NCBI RefSeq assembly: GCF_027257975.1 | Contig: NZ_JANZKX010000006.1 | Location: 248,001 to 312,000, forward strand | Source: Pelomonas sp. BJYL3 | Lineage (GTDB): Bacteria > Pseudomonadota > Gammaproteobacteria > Burkholderiales > Burkholderiaceae_C | Direction: 5' to 3' | Length of the DNA: 64,000 nucleotides | Shown: positions 38,769 through 46,915 of the stretch, in pieces | How positions within the stretch are numbered: the stretch's first letter is position 1 | Layout of the letters: each line of letters starts with the position of its first letter | The notes under the pieces: model-generated | Told to the model about the DNA's origin: nothing | Databases searched by the model: none | Seen by the model: the letters and a program-made list of their open reading frames with translations, nothing else | Position numbers and translations under genes: made by a program

Positions 38769-39401
38769 TCAGAAGTGATCGAGGTCCAGGCTGCCCTGCT
38801 GCCCCACCCACTGGCCGGTGGCACGCGCCTCCAGCGCCAGCAGGCGGGCCTTGGTCACGGCACCGCCATGCGCGGAAAAGCCGCCCAGGCCGGCCCGGGA
38901 GCCAGCGGCGGGCAGCACGCGGTGACAGGGCACGATGGGCGCGAAGGGGTTCAGCCCCATGGCCTGGCCGACGGCACGGGCCCCGCCCGGCATCTTCAGC
39001 TGGGCGGCCAGCTCGCCGTAGCTGCGCGTCTGACCCTGGGGGATCTGACGGGCCAGCGTGAACAGGGCGCGCTGGAAGGGCGTCAGCTCGCGCTCGTCCA
39101 GCACCACATGGCTCACCACCGCCGGCTGCGAGCTGGCCAGGGCCTTCACGCAGACCATGGCGTCCTGCACGAAGGCCGGCACGGCGTCGCCCTCGCGCGC
39201 CTTGCGGGCGGTGGGAAAGCGCTGGCGCATGCGGTCGCGCGTCTCGCCCCGGCTGGCCTCCGGCAACTGCGAGCCGACGATGCCCTGCCCCGACCACGCC
39301 AGGCCGCACAGGCCGATGGCGGTGTCATAGCAGAGGTACTGGAGCAAGGGCGGCAGGCCGCCTGCCTCGGCGCCCTCCCCGCCTTCGATGCTGGGGTCCA
39401 T
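38769..39401 (-). CDS. ogt: methylated-DNA--[protein]-cysteine S-methyltransferase
   Basis: 210 residues. Repairs O6-alkylguanine by transferring the alkyl group to a Cys. The active site is PIVPCHRVLPAAG with the helix-turn-helix region LARQIPQGQTRSYGELAAQL before it and GLGGFSAHGGAVTKARLLALE after it. The N-terminal ~95 residues are the usual poorly conserved domain. No Ada-type regulatory domain is fused, so it is Ogt-like. It ends about 10 bases before dusA on the same strand. Confidence 0.92.
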   Translation of the reverse strand: MDPSIEGGEGAEAGGLPPLLQYLCYDTAIGLCGLAWSGQGIVGSQLPEASRGETRDRMRQRFPTARKAREGDAVPAFVQDAMVCVKALASSQPAVVSHVVLDERELTPFQRALFTLARQIPQGQTRSYGELAAQLKMPGGARAVGQAMGLNPFAPIVPCHRVLPAAGSRAGLGGFSAHGGAVTKARLLALEARATGQWVGQQGSLDLDHF

Positions 39402-39409
39402 GCCCGTTC

Positions 39410-40441
<1,032 letters not shown>

Positions 40442-40455
40442 TTTCTAGATTTCGC

Positions 40456-40548
40456 CGTAGCACGGAAATGCACGCATTTCCCCTGGGATGCACTTTCTGG
40501 GTGCTACGCTAGTGCTACGGCCGCAACACCGACGGCGATTCGTAGCAA
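40456..40548. repeat. repeated CGTAGCAC sites and an inverted repeat at the integrase end
   Basis: CGTAGCAC occurs at 40456-40463, its complement GTGCTACG at 40501-40508 and 40512-40519, and CGTAGCAA at 40541-40548. Between them GGAAATGC-AC-GCATTTCC (40464-40481) is a perfect inverted repeat. All lie between the dusA start and the integrase start, as expected for integrase arm sites, an excisionase site or a regulator of int. Confidence 0.6.
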
Positions 40549-40574
40549 ATTCATCCAGGGAGGCCCCGCAGGCG

Positions 40575-41588
40575 ATGGCATCAATTATCCCGCTGAACGG
40601 CAAATGGCGCGCTCAGGTGCGCCGCAGAGGGGCTCCGACACAGACCAAGACCTTCGCGACCAAGGCCCTTGCCGAGGCCTGGGCGCGCCAGGTCGAAACG
40701 GACATCGAGGCTGGCCTGGCCGGCCTCGTGTCGCCCAGCTCGAAGACAACGGTGGGCGACCTGATCAAGCGCTACACCGAGGAAGTCTCGAAGGCGAAGC
40801 CCTTCGGGAAGAACAAGGCCTGGGTCTTGAACCGGATGGCCGACCGCAAGGCCGGCCTCGGGGCGGTGGCGGTCAACTCGCTGACGGCCGAGCGCATCAT
40901 CCAGTACATCGTCGACGACCGTCGTGTGAAGGGCGTGACAGCCTCGATTGACCTGACCTACCTGGGATCAGTCTTGAAGGTGGCCCGGTCCGTCTGGCGC
41001 ATCCACTCACCCCGGGGCGTGGTCGATGACGCCCGCGACGCCCTGTTGCACATGGGCATGCTGGCCCGAAGCAATGAGCGCGATCGACGCCCCACGCAGG
41101 CCGAGCTGGACGCATTGCGAGCGTGGTTCCGCCTGCATTCGCGCAGCCTCACCATGGACATCTTCGACTTCATCCTTGACAGCTGCTTCAGACCTCCCAG
41201 CGAGATCTGCCGGCTGCGGTGGGCAGACCTGAACCGCGAGGACCGCACGATCCTCATCCGCGACCGGAAAGACCCGAAGAAGAAGATCGGCAACCACCAG
41301 CGCGTGCCCCTCCTGGGCCGGTGCATGGAGATCATCGACAGGCAGCCACAGGACGGCGAGTTCATCTTCCCCTTGAACGGCAAGAGCTGGAGCAGCGTGT
41401 TTCCCCGGGCATGCCAAAAGCTCGGGATCGAGGATCTGCAGCTCTACGACCTGCGGCACGAAGCCATTTCCCGCCTGGTCGAATCGGGCAAGTACAGCAT
41501 TCCCGAGATGATGCTGGTGACGGGGCATCGCGATCCGAAGCAGCTGATGCGATATACCCAGCTGCGGGCGGTCGACCTGCACCGTTGA
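40575..41588 (+). CDS. int: phage site-specific tyrosine recombinase (integrase)
   Basis: 337 residues. The SAM-like core-binding domain is followed by a catalytic domain with Arg in SCFRPPSEICRLRW, DLRHEAISRL (His-x-x-Arg form LRHE), GHRDPK and the nucleophile Tyr in LMRYTQL. The start at ATG 40575 (MASIIPLNGKWRAQVRR, an AP2-like arm-binding N terminus) has AGGGAGGC upstream and was preferred over the earlier in-frame codon at 40488. Located beside dusA, it matches the known class of dusA-directed integrases by position. Confidence 0.93.
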   Translation: MASIIPLNGKWRAQVRRRGAPTQTKTFATKALAEAWARQVETDIEAGLAGLVSPSSKTTVGDLIKRYTEEVSKAKPFGKNKAWVLNRMADRKAGLGAVAVNSLTAERIIQYIVDDRRVKGVTASIDLTYLGSVLKVARSVWRIHSPRGVVDDARDALLHMGMLARSNERDRRPTQAELDALRAWFRLHSRSLTMDIFDFILDSCFRPPSEICRLRWADLNREDRTILIRDRKDPKKKIGNHQRVPLLGRCMEIIDRQPQDGEFIFPLNGKSWSSVFPRACQKLGIEDLQLYDLRHEAISRLVESGKYSIPEMMLVTGHRDPKQLMRYTQLRAVDLHR

Positions 41589-41630
41589 ATTGATGAATAG
41601 CAGCGAGATTGCACACGACGGGTGGAGCGG

Positions 41631-41658
41631 GCGAGCGCCCTGCTGATCGCGCGCTCGC
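41631..41658. terminator. hairpin between convergent integrase and cargo gene
   Basis: GCGAGCGC and GCGCTCGC form a perfect 8-bp stem around a 12-base loop in the 100-base gap. There is no T tract on either strand, so a terminator role is only suggested by position. Confidence 0.35.
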
Positions 41659-41688
41659 TGCATCCTCTGGCCGTCACTATCGCGTCGG

Positions 41689-43536
41689 TCAGTTCGGAGG
41701 CGCCTCCACCGTGGACGACGCGCCGGTATCAGCATCTGATCTCCTGCACACATACACTGCCAGGCCCTTCTTGGGGCGACTCGTAGCTTCCGGCCATGGG
41801 ATGCCGGTCTTGTCTCCGGTCATGGCTTCTCGCCTGTTCTCGGTGTTCACCTGCAGGGAGAGCACCTGAGCCTCTTCGAAATAGACGTCGAACTCGATGG
41901 CGAGCGTGTCGCCAATTCGCACGATGCCATCCTCGATATCGACTCCAATTGCGTGCGCCCACACCAGTGCGACCCGCCCAAGAAACGCGTAGTGTTTGGG
42001 GATCGGCCTGATGCGACCGTGCCCGTATAGGACTGGCTTTACATCGTTTGATCGCCAGCCATGCCGTCGCATATTGACCACCAGGCGATACAAATCCCAA
42101 GTGGTCATAAGGCCCTGTTGGTTTTGCAGCGCCACGTCCACAAGTTCCCGCCTGAAAGGCATGGCGTTGTCGCGATCAAGTGGAGGGAGATGGCGCTGAT
42201 GATTGACGATAGACAATCCGTAAACGTCGGTGCGATTCTGTTCGCGCATGAACAATGCAGCATGCTTGAAAGCCTGCATGGCATCCTCATCTCCAGGGAA
42301 ATTGCTGATCCCCTTAACGTCAACTATCAGCGTCGGGCTAGCGTCTTGTATTTGCAAGTCTTCGCGACGCGGTTTCCCATCGCGGTCGCGAATCTTGTCC
42401 ATATCGACGACGTTTTGAAACCCCAGCTCAGCAAGCCCCGCCGCCACCGCTTCCACCAAATGGTCGCCAGTTTCCGTGAGCAAGTCGTGTAGCCAACCGT
42501 CCTTTGAGCGCAGTTCGGATACGTCCGCATCTAGCTTGGCCATCGCCGCCTTGTGCATCGCGATGGCATTCTGTCGCGCGGTTTCAAGTTCGATGACGCT
42601 GCGGAGTTCATATTCAGGCAAATGCGTCCATCGGCCCCTATCGATGCCGGGGTAGAGATGCGGGAACAGTTCTGGAAAGACGTCCGTCAATAGTCGCTTG
42701 ATTAGGCTAGCCTTGTCGTCTACTTGAGGCAGGAGGAACACGGAGCCTTTGGAGTCGTTCGAGTATCCAAGCGCGACAGGATCTCCGAACTTGTTCTTGG
42801 CGAGGACCTTCCAATTCGTATGATTATAAATAGGGTGCAACGTGCACTCATATCTCATGCTAAAGAGTTCGGCCGACAGGGCCCTGCCAATCAACGATTG
42901 CTGTTCGCAGACAACGATCTCCTCGCCGGATAAGCGCGACACGCGAACACTTTTCAGCGCTCCAAGAAAGCTCCACTCATCCACCTGGACCGGTTCCTTG
43001 ACGTGGAAGGTCTGACGCGATTTGCGGCCGGTGACGACAGACACCCCGGATTCAGGCATCGCAAATACGACGACGACGCCGCCGGCTGCAACGATGCGAT
43101 CGAACCTTGGTCGTGCGACTATGGCAGCCGAAAAGCGAGGATCAATAATGCCCTTATCGCACCCTATCCAGTAGCCGTCAGAGTCCAAAGCGCACTGAAG
43201 TTCTCCGATCGGCCCGTCTGCCGGTTCGCAGGCCAGGTCGACAAAGATGATTTCTTGCTCGGCGTAACCATCAGGGAGCCGCTCCGAATTGCGCCAAGGC
43301 TGGTAGCTACTGCTGATCTCGCAGCGATAGGGAGTTCCGAACGAACCCGCGGTAGCGTTGATACCAGAGTCGCGGAGCGCCAGAGTCACCGAATCATCCA
43401 GGTCAACAAGGAAGACTTTAGGCTTGGGCTGGACGGCGATCGATAGGCTTGCGCCAGTCGTTGCGGACTCCGAGGCCTTGCTGGATTCAGCGCCTTGGAT
43501 TGGGACATCCAAATTCCTATTGATTTTCAAAGTCAT
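41689..43536 (-). CDS. large cargo protein with C-terminal PD-(D/E)XK nuclease-like domain, candidate anti-phage defence
   Basis: 615 residues from ATG 43536 (an open frame extends 47 codons further up through a low-complexity stretch). The N-terminal ~200 residues begin with KPKVFLVDLDDSVTLALRDSG, a Rossmann or amidotransferase-like strand-turn-helix. A coiled region follows (YELRSVIELETARQNAIAMH). Then GWLHDLLTETGDHLVEAVAAGLAELGF leads into REDLQI and LIVDVKG, which together give the Glu, Asp and D-x-K residues of a PD-(D/E)XK nuclease core. Codon use and GC are unlike the phage structural genes. I know no named family for the whole protein. Defence is inferred from nuclease plus prophage cargo position. 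Confidence 0.6.
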   Translation of the reverse strand: MTLKINRNLDVPIQGAESSKASESATTGASLSIAVQPKPKVFLVDLDDSVTLALRDSGINATAGSFGTPYRCEISSSYQPWRNSERLPDGYAEQEIIFVDLACEPADGPIGELQCALDSDGYWIGCDKGIIDPRFSAAIVARPRFDRIVAAGGVVVVFAMPESGVSVVTGRKSRQTFHVKEPVQVDEWSFLGALKSVRVSRLSGEEIVVCEQQSLIGRALSAELFSMRYECTLHPIYNHTNWKVLAKNKFGDPVALGYSNDSKGSVFLLPQVDDKASLIKRLLTDVFPELFPHLYPGIDRGRWTHLPEYELRSVIELETARQNAIAMHKAAMAKLDADVSELRSKDGWLHDLLTETGDHLVEAVAAGLAELGFQNVVDMDKIRDRDGKPRREDLQIQDASPTLIVDVKGISNFPGDEDAMQAFKHAALFMREQNRTDVYGLSIVNHQRHLPPLDRDNAMPFRRELVDVALQNQQGLMTTWDLYRLVVNMRRHGWRSNDVKPVLYGHGRIRPIPKHYAFLGRVALVWAHAIGVDIEDGIVRIGDTLAIEFDVYFEEAQVLSLQVNTENRREAMTGDKTGIPWPEATSRPKKGLAVYVCRRSDADTGASSTVEAPPN

Positions 43537-44583
43537 TCCATCACTCGCGGGCTGTTGTTCGGGCTTGCCCCTGGCGCGACGCCTCGAAATCTCCTTTGAT
43601 GTTCGCGGCTGTTGGGGCGTCGTCGGTGCCGTTGGGAAATCGCACTGTTCCGTTGACCTCGCCGACCCTCGAAGCATATGGCAGCAATCGGAGGTCTAAA
43701 GGGGTCATCTTCACGCCACTCTCGGGAAACTCCAACCGCGTCGACCTGGCCAAGGCTCGGTGCAGCCGCAGGAATGGCGAGAGTCGCCGCCGTCCGTTTT
43801 CTCTCGTTACTGGCCAATGTGTAACGGCCCCAAGGGCCTGGCCAGGCCTGCGATCCGGCCTGCCGCTAAACCTGGAACGCCCACGGGAACTTCCTAACCT
43901 CCCTAACCAACTCCTGAAAAATGCCAAAGAGTTCAGGCGCGACAACGACTTACAGAAGCAGAGCCAACCTAACCTTCTTCCTAACATGAACTGAACCTGA
44001 TTAGGAAACTGGAACCTAATTTCTAATCCAGGAAAAATCCTTGCAAATCAATGACTTACGAAAAAATTAGGAACGAGGTTAGGAAAGATTCGGAAGCAAA
44101 CCTAACCAAAATTCCCCTTTCGCGACAAAGACTTAGGGGCATTCTCCGGGGCAGGTTCGGAAAGTTAGGAAGTTCCCGAGGCACTTCCGCGAAAGACCGC
44201 AGTAGGCATTGGCATTGCGACCGACCGTCTCGCTCGCCAGCGCCCCGTCACGCCCGCAAAAGGCCGTCAGATCCCGGCAGGTCGGTGCCCCCTCCAAACT
44301 GCCCCACAGGCCGCACCAGGCCTTTCGCGGGGCACTTCCGGCAGTGCCGTCGAAAGCGGGGCATTTAGCCCGGGGGCGGGGCGGGGTCCCGAGCGCGCGC
44401 CGTGGGGTTCTGTCGCCCTCCCCCGCCTGCGCGCCTGCCCCCGGGCACCCGGGCGGCCCGTCCGAGCCCCTGGCGGGGCCGCCATTGCGTCCACGTGAAG
44501 TCAGCAGGGCTGTGGGGCGCCCTCGCGGCCTCGCGCGCTCCTGTGGCCTCTGACCGCGTCGATACCCAGCTCACCGCGGAATA
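43537..44583. other. gene-poor region
   Basis: About 1 kb without a supported gene. 43540-43890 is AT-richer and may hold the promoter of the nuclease-like gene. 43893-44169 is the TTAGG array. 44185-44580 is very GC-rich and contains open frames on both strands, none with a credible ribosome site or recognisable protein; I take them as chance. Confidence 0.5.
43893..44169. repeat. array of eleven TTAGG/CCTAA motifs
   Basis: CCTAA starts at 43893, 43902, 43968, 43980, 44015 and 44101; TTAGG starts at 44001, 44067, 44079, 44133 and 44165. Chance would give about 0.5 in this length counting both strands. Most copies extend to TTAGGAA or GGTTAGG, some paired about 9-12 bases apart (43893/43902, 43968/43980, 44067/44079), close to one helical turn. 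The array looks like a cluster of binding sites for a protein, for example an origin iteron set or a phage regulator. Confidence 0.75.
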
Positions 44584-44599
44584 CTGGATAAAATCACAG
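44584..44599 (+). promoter_or_regulatory. LexA-like box
   Basis: CTG-GATAAAATCA-CAG has the CTG-N10-CAG arrangement of proteobacterial LexA sites with an AT-rich centre. It ends one base before the ATG of the next gene, so it would overlap that promoter or transcript start. Confidence 0.55.
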
Positions 44600-44600
44600 C

Positions 44601-44906
44601 ATGTTGGTGGACCTGGTCGAGTTGAATCACGCAGGACAGCGGCTTCCGCGCGAGGTATGGCGGGCAGCCGTGCCGATCCGCGGCGAGCTGTCGATCCTCA
44701 GGTACATGAGCTGGCACGGCCACGAGGGGGCCCCAGTCTTCGCGGCCCTGCGCCCATTCGGCCTGGTCGCGGATCTATGCACGGCGCGGATCTGGCACCT
44801 GAGCGGCCACAGCATGGTGCTGGGCGGTGAGCAGCGGCTGGAGGGCCGAACGTGTGAACAGGTGTGGTGGTGCCGCTTTGTCCTCAAACATACGAACAGC
44901 TGGTAA
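44601..44906 (+). CDS. small hypothetical phage protein, possibly SOS-controlled
   Basis: 101 residues, not recognised. LNHAGQRLPREVWRAAVPIRGELSILRYMSWHGHEGAPV is followed by FGLVADLCTARIWHLSGHSMVLGG and EQVWWCRFV. Rich in Trp and His, no signal peptide or membrane helix. The ATG lies two bases after a LexA-like box, so expression upon DNA damage is plausible, which would suit a prophage. There is no visible ribosome site, consistent with a leaderless mRNA. Confidence 0.6.
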   Translation: MLVDLVELNHAGQRLPREVWRAAVPIRGELSILRYMSWHGHEGAPVFAALRPFGLVADLCTARIWHLSGHSMVLGGEQRLEGRTCEQVWWCRFVLKHTNSW

Positions 44907-45071
44907 ACCAAAGCACTGAAGCAATTGCTCAGGCTATCGGCGAAGGCCCGCTTGGCAACTTATCGCGCAGGCCCTCAGCTTCACCGCCGGTCAGCAGGAC
45001 TTCTGATTTGGCCAGCCCTCGCTCGCGAAGCCTGCAGAATAGGGCCCAATGCAATCGGGATCGTGAGAACC

Positions 45072-45773
45072 ATGGACGACGAGGCAATCAAGGAAGGCGC
45101 AAAGGCCATTCAAGATGTGGCACAGACAGCCGGCAAGGCCATGGACATAGTTCAAAGCTCCGGAAGGTTCATCGCACGGCACATCAATGGTCCTCTCGAG
45201 CAAGTTCTCGGCATGCTCGAAGACAAGCTCCGGTTCACCAGAGCAGCGAGACGAGCCCGCTTGTATGAGCGCTATCGAACGGAACTGCTGGCAATGGGCC
45301 AGGACGTGACGATCAAGCCGATGCCGCTTCCGTTTGCAATCGATGCCCTAGAACAAGGGGCACTCGAAGAAGACGATGCACTCCAAGACCTCTGGGCCCG
45401 ATTGCTCGCCAACGCGTCGGACGCGAGAACAGCTACCGAAGCTCGCAGGTCCTACGTCTCAATTCTCAAAAATTTGACAAGCCTCGATGCGGTCATCTTC
45501 GACCGCCTATACACGGTGACCCCGAGGCCTGGCCGGCACGACCAAATTCTGACGGCCGGACTACCTGCTTCGGCAACTGTTCAGAAGGAAGATTCGCCGA
45601 ATGGCACACCGGCTGACCCTTCCGAGGAGGTCAAAGAGGCACTGGCGAATCTAGTGCGCCTCGGATTACTTAAGTTCGCGCACAGCTGGGGTGGGGGCGA
45701 GATCTATGGAGTCGTCAACCAGACCCTGACTGGTGACAGCCTGATGCGCGCGATTCAACGCAGGCATGTCTGA
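45072..45773 (+). CDS. Abi-alpha (DUF4393) family protein, putative abortive infection
   Basis: 233 residues from ATG 45072. The middle reads LEDKLRFTRAARRARLYERYRTELLAMGQDVTIKPMPL (here as residues about 40-80), then PFAIDALEQGALEEDDALQDLWARLLANASDA, which is the DUF4393/Abi-alpha signature region. The C terminus forms a winged-helix-like end (EVKEALANLVRLGLLKF). Homologues occur in abortive-infection contexts but their mechanism is not established. The start at 45072 (MDDEAIKEGAKAIQD) fits the family better than the 49-codon upstream extension. Sits at the left cargo end of the prophage. Confidence 0.78.
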   Translation: MDDEAIKEGAKAIQDVAQTAGKAMDIVQSSGRFIARHINGPLEQVLGMLEDKLRFTRAARRARLYERYRTELLAMGQDVTIKPMPLPFAIDALEQGALEEDDALQDLWARLLANASDARTATEARRSYVSILKNLTSLDAVIFDRLYTVTPRPGRHDQILTAGLPASATVQKEDSPNGTPADPSEEVKEALANLVRLGLLKFAHSWGGGEIYGVVNQTLTGDSLMRAIQRRHV

Positions 45774-45842
45774 TGGCAGCCACCTCATCTGGCCGCAGCC
45801 CCTGTCGGGCCGACTGTGCACTTTTGCGATCGAGACCTACTA

Positions 45843-45859
45843 ATTCGAGTGACTCGAAT
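45843..45859. repeat. short inverted repeat after the Abi-alpha gene
   Basis: ATTCGAG-TGA-CTCGAAT is a perfect 7-bp stem between the convergent Abi-alpha and portal genes. It has a short G-run after it and no T tract. It may be a weak terminator or a cargo border. Confidence 0.3.
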
Positions 45860-45880
45860 GGGGGGCGCGTAGGTTCAGGA

Positions 45881-46915
45881 TCACGCCGTGTCCCTCTCGG
45901 GCTCAGCCAGTTTGATCACATAGGGATCGAACGCCACCACCTCCTCGCCCATCCACTCGTTGATTGCCCGAAACCGCGCCTGCAGCGGCTCGATCTCGTT
46001 GCGCGCGAAGACCTGGGCCGCCGGCAGCACAGCACCAAAGCCGCCTGTGTTTCCAGGCACGATGCCCAGCAGCTGCGGCGGGATGCGATGCGCCGCCAGC
46101 ACGTCGTCGCGGCTCACGCTCTTGATGTTGAAGAAGTCGTCCTTCGCGGCCACCTCGCTGACGGGGATCAGCTGCACGCCGTCCTTCTTGCCGTTGGGCG
46201 AGTAGAGGAACAGGTTGCGAAAGTTGCCCGGGCCTTTCGAGTTCTTCAGGGCCTCGCGGATGGCGTCGATGTCTTCCTGCTGCTGGGCCGGGTCGCTGAT
46301 GTAGAGGATGAAGCCCGCGTGGCTGCCGTTGTTGTAGTAGCGGCGCCGGAAAAGGGTCGCCGACTCATTCAGCCAGGCCGCCTGCAGGCTCGATAGGTAC
46401 TCGGGCAGGCCATAGACCTCCTGGTTGATGTCAGCCTCGCGCATGTGGAAGATCGAGCCCACCGCGAACTCGTGCTCATCCTTCCAGCCGCGCACGAAGT
46501 AGTAACGGTCCAGCTCGGCGCCGCGACGCACGTACTTGGCCAGCGGGTGCAGCAGCTGCAGGTTGCGGCCCGTCATGCTGCGTGGCCGTTCCAGGTAGCC
46601 ATTGCCGAAGGTCAGGAAGTCGAGGACCAGCGCGCCGAAGGCCTCGGCGCTCAGCAGCTTGTGCGGCTTGAAGGTGGACACCAGGACGTTGCGTTTGAAG
46701 TAGATCGAGCTGCTGTGGTGCGTGCTGGCGCGGAAGCTCTTGGCCAGGCCTTCCCAGCTGACCGGCGGCTCATACCAGCGGCCGACCAGGCCGCATTCGA
46801 GGTAGTCGAGCAGCTCGCGCCGGTCCATCACCGGCGTGGGCTCACCGAAGGTGAAGGCCTCGATCTTGCCGGCGTTGCCCTTGTGCAGCTCGGCCGGGGC
46901 GTCGTTCGTGTCCAT
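45881..46915 (-). CDS. phage portal protein (P2 gpQ-like)
   Basis: 344 residues. Forms the head vertex channel for DNA. Family strings: FGEPTPVMDRRELLDYLECGL, FKRNVLVSTFKPHKLLS, FLTFGNGYLERPRSMTGR, EVYGLPEYLSSLQAAWLNESATLFRRRYYNNGSHAGFI (this region as residues about 175-215) and VAAKDDFFNIKSVSRDDVLAAHRIPPQLLG. The ATG at 46915 overlaps the terminase stop on the minus strand (TAATG), as in P2. Confidence 0.96.
   Translation of the reverse strand: MDTNDAPAELHKGNAGKIEAFTFGEPTPVMDRRELLDYLECGLVGRWYEPPVSWEGLAKSFRASTHHSSSIYFKRNVLVSTFKPHKLLSAEAFGALVLDFLTFGNGYLERPRSMTGRNLQLLHPLAKYVRRGAELDRYYFVRGWKDEHEFAVGSIFHMREADINQEVYGLPEYLSSLQAAWLNESATLFRRRYYNNGSHAGFILYISDPAQQQEDIDAIREALKNSKGPGNFRNLFLYSPNGKKDGVQLIPVSEVAAKDDFFNIKSVSRDDVLAAHRIPPQLLGIVPGNTGGFGAVLPAAQVFARNEIEPLQARFRAINEWMGEEVVAFDPYVIKLAEPERDTA

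Noticed and set aside
40442-41588. Integrated plasmid or ICE instead of a prophage
   Set aside because: No relaxase or conjugation genes are seen and the downstream order is that of a P2-like phage.
43893-44169. TTAGG motifs as telomere-like ends of a linear phage plasmid
   Set aside because: Copies are irregularly spaced and on both strands, unlike tandem telomeres, and there is no sign of a terminus or protelomerase gene.
44185-44580. Open frames on both strands in the GC-rich gap before the LexA-like box
   Set aside because: Pro/Arg/Ala-rich translations without ribosome sites or similarity that I can recognise; taken as chance.
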